From Diplonema papillatum (taxonomy: Eukaryota; Euglenozoa; Diplonemea; Diplonemida; Diplonemidae): DNA of 64,000 nucleotides. The notes below the pieces were generated by a model. It saw only the letters and a list, made by a program, of their open reading frames with translations. It was not told the DNA's origin and did not search any database. Below, in pieces: positions 11,087 through 23,527 of the stretch (within the stretch, counting starts at the first letter, position 1; the number at the start of each line of letters is the position of its first letter). The stretch covers positions 62,001 to 126,000 of the forward strand of contig JAPJBO010000068.1 in assembly GCA_030068145.1 (NCBI GenBank), in the 5' to 3' direction. The position numbers and the translations under genes are program-made.

Positions 11087-11312
11087 CTCGTTTGTTTGGA
11101 AAGATTCCTCCGTTCAGACTTTGCTCTGGACTAGAACGATGCATACTACTACAGATTGTTGCTGCATTTCAAGTTCAAACTACTACTACTGCTGCGCACG
11201 GAAGTACCTCTGGTCATAAGTTGGCTACTAACGGAATCCAGGATCCTAACTACCCTGCGTAGGATTGTTGTCAACGCGTTGTAATGCGGCACTGACGCTT
11301 TCTCACCGACGG

Positions 11313-12850
11313 TCAGCTTATCCATCGCGAAATATCGCAGCATCCCTTGATATATTCCTGGAGAGCGTTCGTTTGCCTTCGTGGAATTCCCACGATGGAT
11401 CGCAATGCTCCTTCTGCTTCCCAGTCTCCCGCATCGTCTCCAGGAGCAAATCTGTGAAGACGGCTTCGGATTCCCGGCTGGAAAGGGCCGCGCCCTTTCT
11501 CCTCCAGAGCTCGATCGCGGCCCTTCGTCTTTGTTGCAACTCCGCCCTCGTCAACGCCGCCGCCTTCTCGATCGCTTCGCGGATATCTGACCCCACCCCC
11601 CACTTCTGTGCCTGGTGGCAAGTCGTCCTGCGGCCCTTTCTCCTCCAGAGCTCCATCACGGCCTTCCGTCTTTGCTGCAACTCCGCCCTCGTCAACGCCG
11701 CCTTCTCGTTCGCTTCGCTGATACCCCCCACTTCTGTGTCCAAAGATCACTGGCAGCGCTTCAACCGCTGACCACTCTCGTCAACTGCCCCCCACATTCG
11801 TTTCATACAGGCTCTGTGCTGACCGCACTCCGGGCTCCCAGCCGATTTCAGCGCCGTCTCTCCGGACAACTCGCGCACCCCCCCTCTGTAGTTTGCATAC
11901 CTTTGCTTCCTCCTCTCTATGGGGCCTTCGGTAAGGGAAGCAGAGGCGCCTCCTCTTCAGTCGTCGCGTCGTCGCCGGTGCCTCGACCCCTGAGCGAACT
12001 GGCGCTTGAGGCTGATCTGGTCTAAAACCTCTCGAGATTAACCAGCATGCGCCGCGCGTCTTCCTTAGTCGTCGTCAACGACAACCTGCGCCTCAGTTTC
12101 GCATCATGCCCTACTGCGACTGCTTGGCTCACCCGCAAAGCGAGCTCCTCAAGCACTTCCGAGTAGCTCAGCACCGCCCCCAGTGTCCTGCTCCCGTGGC
12201 TCATCAGAAGAGCTCCTCAAGCACTGTCGAATAGCTCAGCGCCGCCCCCAGTGTCCTCTCCCGTGGCTCATCAGAAGAGCTCCTCAAGCACTGTCGAATA
12301 GCTCAGCGCCGCCCCCAGTGTCCTGCTCCCGTGGCTCACCTTGGCATCCTCTGTCTCGCTGTATTACAATATCGCGAGCAGCCCAAGATCGTACTTCTTC
12401 CAGATTCGCCACCGGAACAGCCCCGGGGAACACCGAAGTGTTCCTCCCCGAACTTCTGCAGCCGCTGCGTCGACAGCTGCATCTTCCGGCTCGATCCTAG
12501 TGAGCTTTCTCGGCGTCTGTACCTCGAACCTCTCGACTAGCTTCCTGATCTTAAGGCAGACCGAGATCTCCTTGGGGTTCAGCCCTTCGTGGCGGAACCT
12601 GTCGACGAGCTTCCTGATCTTGAGGCAGGCCGAGACTTCGGGGTTTCAGCCCTTGCGCCGGTCCAAGCCAAGGATATCGAACGCTTGCCTCTTGTCGGAG
12701 GCGACTCCTAGGGCTCCGTCCACCGGAAGAAGCCTTTTCCGCCACTGTTCTTCCGTTGTCGACTCTTTTTTTCTTTTGTGTAGTTACTTCCTTCACTCCT
12801 ACGCGAGTTGGCGGCACTTGGTTCCAGACGGCCGGCACCTGTTTCTCATC
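11313..12850 (-). pseudogene. degenerate coding region with internal duplications
   Basis: On the minus strand several protein-like stretches follow one another in different frames. Near 12500-12740 a segment carries a duplicated NPKEISVCLKIRKLVERF motif with a stop between the copies. At 12022-12204 there is a 60-codon frame starting MSHGSRTLGAVLSYSEVLEE, whose start is repeated in the 66-bp array at 12180-12335. At 11318-11743 a 141-codon frame carries two copies of a LTRAELQQRRRAAIELWRRKG motif. The shared style and direction suggest one decayed gene, or a spliced gene whose introns I cannot place. The family is not recognised. Confidence 0.4.
12180..12335. repeat. ~66-bp tandem repeat
   Basis: About 2.4 copies of a unit containing CATCAGAAGAGCTCCTCAAG and CAGCGCCGCCCCCAGTG lie in tandem. 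The unit derives from the start of the minus-strand frame at 12022-12204. Confidence 0.85.
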
Positions 12851-12889
12851 TGCCTTCTCGCGCTCGCGCCTCCTTTCAGGACAAAAAGT

Positions 12890-13043
12890 TCTCGCCTTTG
12901 ATGCGAAGGAGTTGAGCAGTTGCTCTCGTCCGGTGCCCTCTGTCGCCGAGGGTTATCAGAAAATAAATATTGCCTCGGACGGAACGACCTACGCCCGCCT
13001 TAGAAGCACGCGGCAGTAGTGAGGCGACCGAAAACGCCAACTC

Positions 13044-13081
<38 letters not shown>

Positions 13082-13205
13082 TCAGCGCGGTAGCGATGAC
13101 AGCGAGGACACAGGTAGGTGGGAGGGGAGAGGCCCTGGGACTGCTAAGGCATGACAGCCCCGCCCCTTTCCCTCCAGGGAGCCACCCCGAAACTAGCCTG
13201 CCCAC
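12890..13205. repeat. composite dispersed repeat (families R1, H and G) with a TC microsatellite
   Basis: Bases 12894-12975 are the reverse complement of the block at 36450-36530 and 40240-40325. Bases 12986-13050 resemble 39530-39612, both running into CTCGTC and a (TC)n tract (13045-13074 here). Bases 13080-13203 are an inverted copy of 52213-52345. Three families found apart elsewhere are thus joined just upstream of the giant exon. Nothing looks like a promoter. Confidence 0.65.
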
Positions 13206-13357
13206 CTGACGGTGGGGGCCCGACTTGTTTTATGTGTTCTCTCTCTCTCTAAATCTTCTTTTAATTCCATCCTGCTTGCCCGCAAACCCGTCACGCCCAG
13301 GCAACTCAATCATCGCCGGAAAGAAAAAAACCCCGGAAATAAAGTGGCGCAGTCCCC

Positions 13358-16300
13358 ATGTTCGATGACGACAGCCGGCCCACGTCGCGGCAAACACGGC
13401 TGGGCGAGAGCTTCACGTCGACGGGCAGCAGCTCCGTCGGGGACCCGTACTCGTACTCGCGGCTGCTGGCCTTCGAGAAGCGGGAAGACGAGGCCAAGTA
13501 CCTCAAGCAGCTGATCCCGAGCGAGAGCAACGCCTGCTCGACCGCCCGCGATGCGTCCGAAGACGACGACGACCTCCAAGCCGAGCTGGACGCGAGGCTG
13601 GCGAGCATCATGCACCCGGTCTCCCCGGCAGCCCCCACCCCCGCGCCGCCTACCCCGGTCCAGGAGGCGAGCCGGAAGCTCCGCGGCCCGCCGCTGACCG
13701 AATTCGACCTGACCCTCGCGGAGGTCAGGTTCGTCCGCGCGGTGCTGACGGCGTACGCGCACTGCCCCGCGGCGGCGGACCCGCCGCAGCTCCTCGCCAC
13801 GGTGCGGCGGCCTCAGCCCCCCCCGCCCGACCCTCAGCACCGAACCAAGAACCATCCCTCCTCCCCGTCCTCGCCAGCCGCGTCGACGGCCCCGTCGAAC
13901 TTATCGACGCCGGCCCCGTCCGCGCTGCAGCTGCTCTGTCCGGGCAACTTCCCCGTGGGCGGGATGACCCCGCTGGGGTCAGCCCCGCCGACGCCCCTCC
14001 CGCGGGCTGAGTCGTCGTGCTGCGTCGGGTCGTTCGACAGCATGCTCAGCTCGATGCGCACGCCGATGGCAGTCACGGTCGACCTGGACCGCTCGGTAGA
14101 GGACGGCGACGCCGGCTCGAGCCGCCTCGCGTCGCCCCTGACGGTAGCGGCAACGGAAGGACCCGCAGTGGCGGGGGGGTCCGCACACGGCACCCAGCGC
14201 AGCCCGGCGGAGGCTGCGGGCGGCGGCGGCGGCCTTGACTCGCCGCCGGTCGCCGACGAGCAGAGCCGGCACGGCTCGCTGCAGTCCGCCCTGTCCTGCT
14301 CCAGCGGCGCGCTGGGCGAGAAAGCGCCGGAGGGCCGGGATGCAGACGGCGCTGCGGCGTCTTCGGCTGTGTCTGCAAGTGATTCAGCCACAAAGCAGCC
14401 GGCAACGCGCGCGATAGAGAGCCCAGTAGCGATCGGCGCTGCGGCGTCTGTTTTGACCTTGTCCACGGCTGCTCCTGCGGCAGAACCGTCAACGCGAGCG
14501 ATGGAGGGCCAGGATGCGGACGGCGCTGCGGCGTCTGTTTTGGTCGTGTCCACAGCCGATTCTGCCGCAGAGCCGTCAACGCGAGCGATGGAGGACCAGG
14601 CTGCAGACGGCGCCGCGGCGTCTTTGGCTGTGGCGACAACACAGCCGTCAAAGCGAGCGACGGAGGGCCAGGATGCAGACGCATCTGTTTTGGCTGTGTC
14701 CACAGCCGATTCTGCGGCAGAGCCGTCAACGCGAGCGATGGAGGACCAGGCTGCAGACGGCGCTGCGGCAGCTTTGGCTGTGGCCACAAAGCAGCCGTCA
14801 CAGGGCCGGGATGCAGACGGCGCTGCGGCGTCTTTGGCTGTGACAACGCAGCCGTCAACGCGAGCGACGGAGGGCCAGGATGCAGACGGCGCCGCGGCAT
14901 CTGTTTTGGCTGTGTCCACAGCCGATTCTGCCGCAGAGCCGTCAACGCAAGCGATGGACCAGGCTGCAGACGGCGCTGCGGCAGCTTTGGCTGTGGTCAC
15001 AAAGCAGCCGTCAGAGGGCCAGGATGCAGACGGCGCCGCGGCATCTGTTTTAGCTGTGTCTTCAACCGATTCCGCGGGCCCTGCGGCAGAGTCTCCAGCC
15101 GACGCTGCGGAGGACGAAGACGGGCTCCTGTGGGGGAGGGAGGTCGAGCAGGCGCAGAGCGAGGAGCCCGAAGAGCTGCAGGAAGAAGACATCGAGCTGC
15201 TCATCAGCCAGGGGAAGACGGTCGAACAGCTGCGGAGGGGCGAGTGCACCGTTCCGGAGCGCTCGGACGGCACCGAGTGCACTCCCGGGGCGGAGGAGAC
15301 GAACGAGGAGCCTGGAGAACTCCCGGACGGCGACTGCGAGGTTTTTAACAGCCAGGACCAGGACATGACGGCCGAACAGCTGCGGAGGGGCGAGTGCTCC
15401 GTCCCAGAGTGCTCAGAAGGCGCAGGGTGCACTCCCGGGGCGGAGCAGACGAACGAGGGGCCTGGAGCACTCCCGGAAGGGGACCGCGACGGTTTTAAGA
15501 GCCAGGACCTGGACATGACGGTCGAACAGCCTCGGAGGAGCGACTGCTCAGAGGGCACAGGGCGCACTCCCGGGGCGGAGCAGACGAACGAAGGGCCTGG
15601 AGAACTCCCGGAAGGGGACCGCGAGGGTTTTAAGAGCCAGGACCTGGACATGACGGTCGAACAGCCTCGGAGGAGCGACTGCTCCGGGGCGGAGCAGACG
15701 AAGGAGGACGGTGAACTTCCGGAAGGGGACCGCGAAGTTTTGAACGGCCCGGGGAAGGCGATCGAGCTGCGCACCGTAGGCGACGATGCGGTTGCAATCA
15801 CCGCGGTGGACGAGACGGCTGAGCAGCCGGTCCTCGTGTACAACGGGTATTTCTCCCCGGCCGAGGTCGCCACCCCGGCTGCGTGCTGGGACGCCAAATC
15901 CGCCGCGCCGGCGGTCGGGGAGCTGCCGCAGGCTCCCTCCGCGGGCCCGCTGGACGGGCAGCAACCCGCCCCGCCCGAACCGGAGCCGGGAGCGAGCGCC
16001 GGCGCCGCCGCCGCCTTCGTGCTGCACCCGTTCAGCTTCCTCCAGAAGGTCGACGCGGCCCCGCCGCCGCCGCCGGCCGCGGACGACGGCCAGCCCGCCG
16101 GCGGCAGCCGACGCGCCACCCGCCCCGCGTTTTCCCTCCTCTCGTACCTTCCCCACCAGCAGAAGCAGCCCGCCGAAGACTGCGGCGCGCGGTCCTCGTC
16201 TTCGTCCTCCTCCCTCGGCTCGCTCAAAACCGACCGAAACCCCGCGAGGTCCCGGCGCAGCGGCGGCGGCGGCGGCGGCGCCGGACCCGGGAAGCGGTCG

Positions 16301-18831
16301 TTTTCGCTCCTCTCGTACCGGCCCGCCTTCTACCAGCAGCAGCAGCGGCAGCGGCGGCCCGAAGACTGCACGCGGTCGTCCTCGTCTGCGGGGTCGTTGA
16401 AAAACGACCGAGCCCCCGCGAGGTCCCGGGGCAGCGGCGGCGGCGACGGGGGAGGCGGAGCCGGGAAGCGGGCGTTTTCGCTCCTCTCGTACCGGCCCGC
16501 CCTCTACCAGCAGCAGCAGCAGCAGCAGGAGCAGCCCACGGAGAACTGCCCCCGGTCGGTGTCGTCGAGGCGGTCTTCGTGCGAGCACGTCGAGCCGAAG
16601 AAGGCTGGGTTTTCGTGGCTCGGCGCGATCGGCGCGCACAAGCCGGCTGGCCCTGCACTCCAGGCCGGCGGGGAGAGCGGGAAGGCCGCCGGCTCGTGGT
16701 TCCACGCCAAGCGCGGCAGCGACGAAGAGAACGGCGAAGGCAAGCCGTGCGCCCAGTGCGGGAAGGCCGCCGGCTCGTGGTTCTCTTCGTCCAAGCGCGG
16801 CGGCGCAGCAACAACCGGCACCGCCGCCTGCTGCCACGAAGAGAACGGCGAAAGCAAGCCGTGCGGCAAGTGCGGCAACGAGGCGTGTCCGCAGACCTGC
16901 GCCAAGGGCGGCGCCGCCGGGGGAAGCTCTTGGTTTTACCCCAGGCGCGAGCCGGCGCCGCCGGCGCGGGACGACGCCGCCGATCATCCCGACAAGGCGC
17001 CGGAAGGCGCGGGGCCCGGCGGCGGGAGGCCGGGGTTCTCGTGGTTCGGCGCCTTCGGCGCGCACGGCCCGAAAAGCGGCGCCCCCCACGCCGCCGCGCC
17101 GCCGCGTGGCGGCGACGGCGGCGAGGGAACCGGCAACTGCAACTGCAGCGGCACCACCGGCAGCAGCGGTCATAAGTGCTGCAGCAGCAACGACTGCGTC
17201 AACAGCACCTGCAACACCGCCACCAACAACAACAACAACAACGGCAGCGACAGCATCGGTAGCAATGACAACAAACACAACGACGACGTCATCTTCGGCA
17301 AGAACGGCAGCGACGGCAACAACAACTTCAACGCCAACAATGATCGCAACGACCGCGGCGGCAGCAACTGTGCCGACGACGACACCGGCCCCAGCACAGA
17401 CGGCGCGAGCGGCGCGTCGCACACGCAGAACCCTGACGGCGAGGCTCCGCCGCCCAAGCGGCCTCCGAAGCCGGGGGGCTTCTCCCTGTTCGGGCTCGGC
17501 CGCGCGGCCGAGCCGGCGGCGGCGGCGGCGGGACCGGAGAAGGCGGACGGCGGCCGGAAGCAGCAAAAACAGCGGTACTCGCTGTTCGGCGGGAAGCAGC
17601 AGCAGGAACAGCAGCAGGACGCAGAACCGCACGCGGAGGAGGAAGAAGCGCTTGCTGGTTCGGCGAAGGCGGAAAAGCACGAGAAACACCGGTACTTTTT
17701 GTTCGGCGGAAAGCAGCAGCAGCAGGAGCAGCAGCAGGAAGCAGCACCGCACGCGGAGGAGGAAGCAGCGCTTACCAACTCAACGAAGGCGGAAAAGCAC
17801 GGGAAACACCGATACTTTCTGTTCGGCGGAAAGCTGCAGCAGCAGCAGCAACAACAACAACAACAACAACCGCAGCAGCAGGACGCGGAACAACCACCCG
17901 CGGAGGAGGAAGACGCCCCCGCCGGCTCGGCCGAGGCGGACCGGCACGCCGGCGAGAAACAGCGGCGGCGCACGCTGCCCCAGCACCGTCGCCACCAGGG
18001 GGAGCAGCAGCAGCAGCAGCAACTGCAGGACGCGGAACCGCACGCGGAGGAGGAAGAAGCGCTTGCCGGCTCGGCGAAGGCGGAGCAGCACGGGAAACAC
18101 CGGTACGTTCTGTTCGGCGGAAAGCAGCAGCAGCAGCAGCAGCAGGAGAAGGCGGGCGGCGGCGAAAACGAGCCGCCCAGCCCCGCCGGCGGAGACCCGT
18201 GGGCCGCGCCGCCGCCGCTGCGCACCCCGACGGAGTTCGACGCTATGCGCGTCGTGCTGAAGGGCACGATCTGCGCGAACGGCACCCGCGCGACGCTGCC
18301 GGACGAGGAGGCGAAGGAGTACGGCCACGTAGCCGCCGCTTTCGCCTACTCGCTGCGGTCGTTCTACACGGTGCTCGCCGCATTCTCGATCACAGACGCG
18401 CTCACGACCGAAGCCCTGGCGCCGATCCTCGAGACGCAAGCGCTGTACTTCCTGCCGAAGAGCGTCGTCAACCCGACGCCGAAGCGGCACCTGCGTACCG
18501 TGATCGTCTTCAGCGGGCCGCGGTTCGCCGCTGCGTTCTCCCCCGGGTTCGACGCGGCCGCGTGGACGCAGTACCTCCTCGCGATGCTCGAAGTGGTCGC
18601 GCACGACGAGCCGGAGACGGCGGGGGCGAGGGGCGTCGTCGTCGTGTGCGACCTGCAAGGGCTCGGCCGCGGGTTCCTGCGGCTCCTCAAGCGGCTGAGC
18701 GCCGCGGTCGCCGCGTACCCGGCCGCCGTCGAGAAGGTCCTGCTGCTCAACGCGAGCGTGTCCGCCACCGTCGAGATCACCGCCTACGCGAAGTTCACGT
18801 GGCCCTCCGTTTACGGAAAGCTGCACTTCGT
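13358..18831 (+). CDS. giant exon: repeat-rich protein with a C-terminal CRAL-TRIO (Sec14-like) domain, 3' end missing
   Basis: An open frame of 1,824 codons runs from ATG 13358 to a GTATGC donor at 18832. The upstream GCGCAG at about 13346 could instead be an acceptor, so the start is not certain. Residues ~325-580 are Ala-rich repeats (EGQDADGAAAS type). Residues ~620-790 hold four ~45-residue repeats with EQLRRGEC and a CTPGAEQTNE core. Residues ~920-1055 carry FSLLSY motifs with Gln runs, and ~1080-1200 carry GSWF motifs with Cys. Residues ~1255-1350 are Asn/Ser-rich, and ~1405-1605 carry five KHRYFLFGGKQQQ repeats. From ~1640 the sequence becomes globular: RTVIVFSG, then GVVVVCDLQGLGRGF, a helix, LLLNASVS and KLHFV. 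This order fits CRAL-TRIO domains, which bind lipids at membranes. The final strand and gate are missing and must lie in exons I did not find. Function beyond likely lipid binding is unknown. Confidence 0.75.
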
Positions 18832-18860
18832 GTATGCCGTCTCCTCCCCTTGTTTTTATT

Positions 18861-19200
18861 GTATAAGCACCTGCTTTGTAGGAAATACTTGAGGAGGCTG
18901 CCAGCTGCAAAAGATCAAAGGAGGTAAATGTGCTGTAGCCCACACGAAACACAGGTGAATCTGGGTTTAGTGGCGGGCGTAAGCGAAGAACAAATCAAAT
19001 TGTGTTGTATTGTGTTTGCCCCTCTACCTCTATATTTCCTACCTTCCATTCGTAGTCAAAGCAGCTACGTCGAGTAGTTTCTTTGTGTCATCAGTGCATT
19101 GATTGATGGTACTGAAAATGTGTAGTCCACACAACACGCAGGTGAATCTGGGTATAGTGGCGGGCGCAAGCGTTCAACCAAAAAGGACACACGCTGTGGT
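18861..19200 (+). repeat. family C copies in the likely intron after the giant exon
   Basis: Bases 18861-18985 match 9893-10020 and bases 19110-19195 match the last part again. Between them is the GCAGCTACGTCGAGTA block seen also at 9530 and 23750. No continuation of the CRAL-TRIO domain is found here. Confidence 0.75.
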
Positions 19201-19299
19201 TGTATTGTTTCCCTGCACTCTAACTCGTCTCTCTCTCTCTCTCTCTCTTGTTTTCTGTAGTACACCCTCGAGTATTTTAGTGCCGACAATCTTGCGGGT

Positions 19300-21290
19300 T
19301 GCCCTACAATGTATTGTCCGACAATTTGCCCCCCCCACCCTGTGACGGATTCGCCTGTGCTCTCGTAGCACGGGTGGTCCTGGCTGTGACGAGCTACGAA
19401 CAGCCGCCTGACAAACCAGACTCACACCGCTGTCCTGTCTGCAGACACTCAGGTTCCGCGCTGATGATGGTCCGCCTTATGTGTCCGTGGCTTAAAGGAC
19501 CGAAACACGGCGCAGACGGGACCAGTGCGGTGTTGAGCACATACCCATTCCAAGCACGTTCTTGCAAACCCCACCCGAGAAAACTCCACACAGGCGACCA
19601 GCGGCCCTGAGCAAGCACCTGCATCCCAACCTGATCCCCGCCGCGTGGGGTGGTGATTGTGACATGAACTACGAAGTCTTCGTTGCGACCATGCAACGGT
19701 ACCTGGACGGCTGGGCTACCGAAGGAGCGTAGCTTGATATTCATCAGCAATCTGTGTGACGATAGACTGCACCAGCTACCTTATTGCACACGTCGTATTG
19801 GGCAACAACCAGGAACACACTGGTAGGTGAGCAGCGACACCTCCCGAAAGTGAGCCAAGGGCGCGGGACGTATCTGCGGCTGCTGCGGCAGTTGCCCGGT
19901 GGCAACCCCACACGCAGAACGCGGGGAAGGGGAACGGTGTTTCCCAACTACATTGAAGCCCCTTCCCGACCGTAGCATCCGAGGAAGGTGCAAACATGGA
20001 GGGTGCTACGGTAGCCATGCATGGGTCTTGGGCGCGTGCCTCGTGCAGGGCGGGTGCTTTGTGATCCGCCGCGAAGTTCTCTCCTGGTGCAATCCGGAGA
20101 GACCACGTCGAGTTTCGGCTCACAACCGGTTCCTTCGGGCGGCAACCTTAAGGGAGAGAGAGCGCAGGCACGTGCCATCTTAAAAAGGACCACACACGTC
20201 GTGTAGTAGCAGCTGTCGTCGAGCTTGATATGCAGCAACCACAGACTGCTCAAGTCGCTACCGACCGCCCTCTGTCCGGGGCAACTCCACGCGCGTCTTG
20301 CGCCTGGCTTCCCCGAGCAGCTGCTGCGCTCGCTTCGTCCTTCCCAGCAGCCTGTGCTGGCACGCTACCTGCCGCAAGATCCAGAGTCCAACTCTGTCCA
20401 TCCCGGCCACCAGCTTCACCGCGCCTCCCGGTCCGGTACCTCTTTACGCGGTTCGTGTTATGCTTCGGTCGCTTCTTGCCCCCCGTACCGTTACGTTTCA
20501 CGTCCGCTGCGGAGTCTGACAAGCCCGAGGACCCATCTGAATCGAGAAGCAGTGATCCTTCCGTCCTCCTGGAACTATACTGCACGGCGGACTCGCACAC
20601 CGGTTCGGGGCGTGAAGGCGGGAGGGAAACCCAGCTACCTTTTTGCACACGTCGCGTCGTAGTTGTTGATATGCAGCAACCACCTGCGACGACAGACTGC
20701 TCAAGTCGCTACTACCTCTTTAAACGGGTCGTGTTATGCGTCGGTCGCTTCTTGCCCCCCGTACCGTTCTCCGGTGCACGTCCGCTGCGGATTTTGCCGA
20801 GCCCGAGGAACCCATCTGAATCGAGAGCCTGAGCAAGCACCTGCATCCCAACCTGATCCCCGCCGCGTGGGGGGGTGATTGTAACATGAACGACGAAGTC
20901 TTCGTTGCGACCACGCAACGGTACGTGGACGGCTGGGCCACCGAAAGAGCTGTGCATCAACATTCTGACGATAGACTGCACCTGCTACCTTTTTGCACAC
21001 GTCGTGTAGTAGTAGCTGTCGTCGAGCTTGATATGCAGCAGCTACGGACTGCTCAACTCGCTGCCGACTACCTGTTTACACGGGTCGTGTTATGCTTCGG
21101 TCGCTTCTTGCCCCCCGTACCGTTACGGTTCACACGTCCGCTGCGGAGTCTGACGAGCCCGAGGACCCATCTGAATCGAGAAGCAGTGATCCTTGAACTA
21201 TGCTACACGGCGGACTCCCCCACCGGTTGGGGGAGTGAATGCGGGAGTGAAAAAGTGCGAAGTCGCCTGCATTTAGTGAAGGTGTCGCTC
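19300..21290 (-). repeat. complex repeat block with decayed minus-strand coding copies
   Basis: At least three imperfect copies of a unit lie here. On the minus strand two of them encode closely similar stretches (VPLHGRNEDFVVHVTI and then PRGGDQVGMQVLAQ) at about 19610-19730 and 20830-20950. Another shared stretch (DSDGSSGLSDSAADV then GTGGKKRP) lies at about 20440-20560 and 21120-21185. Frames are not continuous between them. Bases 19424-19550 are family E, found interrupted at 30648. The protein is unrecognised; this looks like a decayed, locally duplicated gene or element. Confidence 0.45.
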
Positions 21291-21291
21291 C

Positions 21292-21727
21292 AGCATTGCG
21301 GGTGTAATGCTCCGCATTGCGGGTGTAATGCTCCGCATTGCGGGTGTAATGCTCCGCATTGCGGGTGTAATGCTCCGCATTGCGGGTGTAATGCTCCTGC
21401 ATTGCGGGTGTAAGCTCCCGCATTGCGGGTGTAATGCACCCTGCGGGTGTAATGCTCCCGCATTGCGGGTGCAATGCTCCCTGCGAGTGTAGTACTCCTG
21501 CATTGCGGGTGCAATGCTCCCTGCGGGTGTAGTACTCCCGCATTGCGGGTGCAATGCTCCCTGCGGGTGTAGTACTCCCGCATTGCGGGTGCAATGCTCC
21601 CTGCGGGTGTAATACTCCCGCATTGCGGGTGTAGTACTCCCGCATTGCGGGTGCAATGCTCCCTGCGGGTGTAATACTCCCGCATTGCGGGTGTAATGCT
21701 CCCTGCGGGTGTAGTACTCCCGCATTA
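21292..21727. repeat. ~21-bp tandem array
   Basis: About 20 units of a CATTGCGGGTGTAATGCTCC type lie in tandem. Later units alternate between full and shortened forms, making a higher-order period. Open frames on the minus strand (up to 237 codons) are just this repeat read through. Confidence 0.95.
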
Positions 21728-22959
21728 GCCTGAAGTGCCGTGCTTCCAGCAGACGGCTCACGGTCGAGCCCATGCTCGCTGAGAGCATCTGAGATCTGCA
21801 ACCTGACGAAACACTTTAACAGGGTGGAAACCCGAATATTCAAACGTGGTCACGCATTTCATCCGCCCAACACCCCGTCCCCAACCACCTAAATTTCGGG
21901 TGCTGCAGTGGTCCCGCAGGAAACTTACGCTCCGAACGGCTTCCTGCGAAGCTACCGCGTGGGCGGGTTGCTTCCGTCTTCTACTTTTTCTGCTTTCTTC
22001 TTTTGTTTGTTTTGATGAGGAAGCACGCAACCAAACGGCGCTGACGTTCAAAGGCGGCGCCGCACAAACATTTTTTTTTTTTTACCAAACATGAAATGTT
22101 GGAGGAAATGAGAAGCTCGTCGCCGCAAACCGTGGCGTTTTCACTTGCGTCCTGAATTCAGCTTTACGTAAAAAGTATGCGAATACTGCAGGATAGCGCC
22201 CATGCCGCAGGGAATAGTTGATTGAACGGGAACAACGCGCAGTCTTTTTATCCCCGAGGTTTTATTATCTCGCAAGCAAACCAGGTGTACACAAGCACGT
22301 ACCACCTTCTCCGGTAGCTCCCGTTTCAGCCGACTTCCCGCGCCCAAGGCAGTCCAATTGGGATTGTGCAATACGGCAGCAAAACTTGGGTTGTCACGTT
22401 GAGACATAAGACCCAAATAAGTTTGGACCCAAAAATTTTGAACCACAAATTGTGGATCCATATTTTGGACCCAATTTTTTGGACCCAACTTTCGGACTCA
22501 ACTTTTGGGAGTTTCTGCTCTTCGTATTGTCTGACGAGAACTGCCTAGAAGAAAGGGAGAAGTTAACACGTCTTTGTAAGTGATATCACTAGCGCAAGGG
22601 AATGTTGAGTGCCTGCCTTGACCCGGGGAAACGAGCTTGGTCACCGGGGGGTTAGGGAGGGAAAACTTGACTGTTTCTTTGAACCAACCACACCCTGAAG
22701 GCTGTGTAGAGTTCTCTGATCGACTTTCGTGGTGCATCAACTCCCTCAGTGAAACCGTGAACCCTTGTCGAGCTGTAGCTTTGGATGCCACCCAGAAGGC
22801 CGCAACAGTAACCTTCGCAATGAAGGCACGCGCAGCTGAGTGCATGTAGGCGATCCATACAACAGCTGCATCAGACGCAGCTTGATCCGAGAGCTCGCTA
22901 GGGGAGGTGACGCTGCTCACCTGCCAGTCTCACAACTGACTGCTGCCCAAGTGGTGTAG
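21728..22959. other. spacer, possible minus-strand coding relic near 22650-22860
   Basis: Most of this interval holds nothing I recognise. CCCAAAATTTT-like and GGACCCAA-like short repeats lie at 22410-22500. On the minus strand 22652-22858 is open for 68 codons with ordinary protein-like composition, but it has no start context or motif, so I do not call a gene. Confidence 0.35.
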
Positions 22960-23310
22960 AAAGAAAGAAGAAAGAAAAACAATCCAAAGAGACCCAAACC
23001 CTCGGAAAAGACGAAGAAGAGAAAAAGGCCGCTCTTGGTCTCAGGAACGTGACGGTCAACCACAGCTTGCAAAGCTTGGGTCGGAGGCAGCACAGTGCCA
23101 CAACCCCGTCCGCTCTGCCCTGCGGCTGACCGTCTCGACGAGCTTGTGTTCAGCGCGAGCGCCAAGCTCCAAGGTGCGCCAAGCCTTGATGCTTTAGTTT
23201 GGGAAATCGGTACCCACGTGACCCGTAGGCCCGTGGCTCTGCAGTACCGCCGAACACGTGAAGCTTGGCTAGCAGGCTTTCCCTGGTACCAAGTGGTGTA
23301 AAAAATATTA
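22960..23310 (+). repeat. dispersed repeat family A, second copy
   Basis: This matches 730-1200 with an internal deletion relative to that copy. It ends in an A/T-rich stretch after TTTCCCTGGTACC, not in a clean poly(A). Confidence 0.7.
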
Positions 23311-23527
23311 ATAAACGAAAAATCAGTGAAGGTGAAGTGGTGGATAGCGCCATGTATGCTTAATGGTCTGCGTTCACCAGCAACACCCGGGATGGAGAAC
23401 GGGAGTGCGCATGACACCGCGGTGGAAAAAGGGATGGAAACAAAGGGACCCCCAGAGGTCCCGTTCGTTCAGTCAGTTAGGTCACATTCCTTACTTGCGG
23501 AGTTCGGCACTCCCTTCCATTTTTACA

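Noticed and set aside
13834-17752. Long minus-strand open frames (797 and 734 codons) opposite the giant exon
   Set aside because: They arise because the GC-rich, repeat-rich plus frame leaves few stops on the other strand; they have no domain and the plus frame ends in a recognisable fold.
21130-21843. 171- to 237-codon minus frames at the 21-bp array
   Set aside because: They are periodic HPQCGSITPAG-type text from the tandem repeat, with no independent support.
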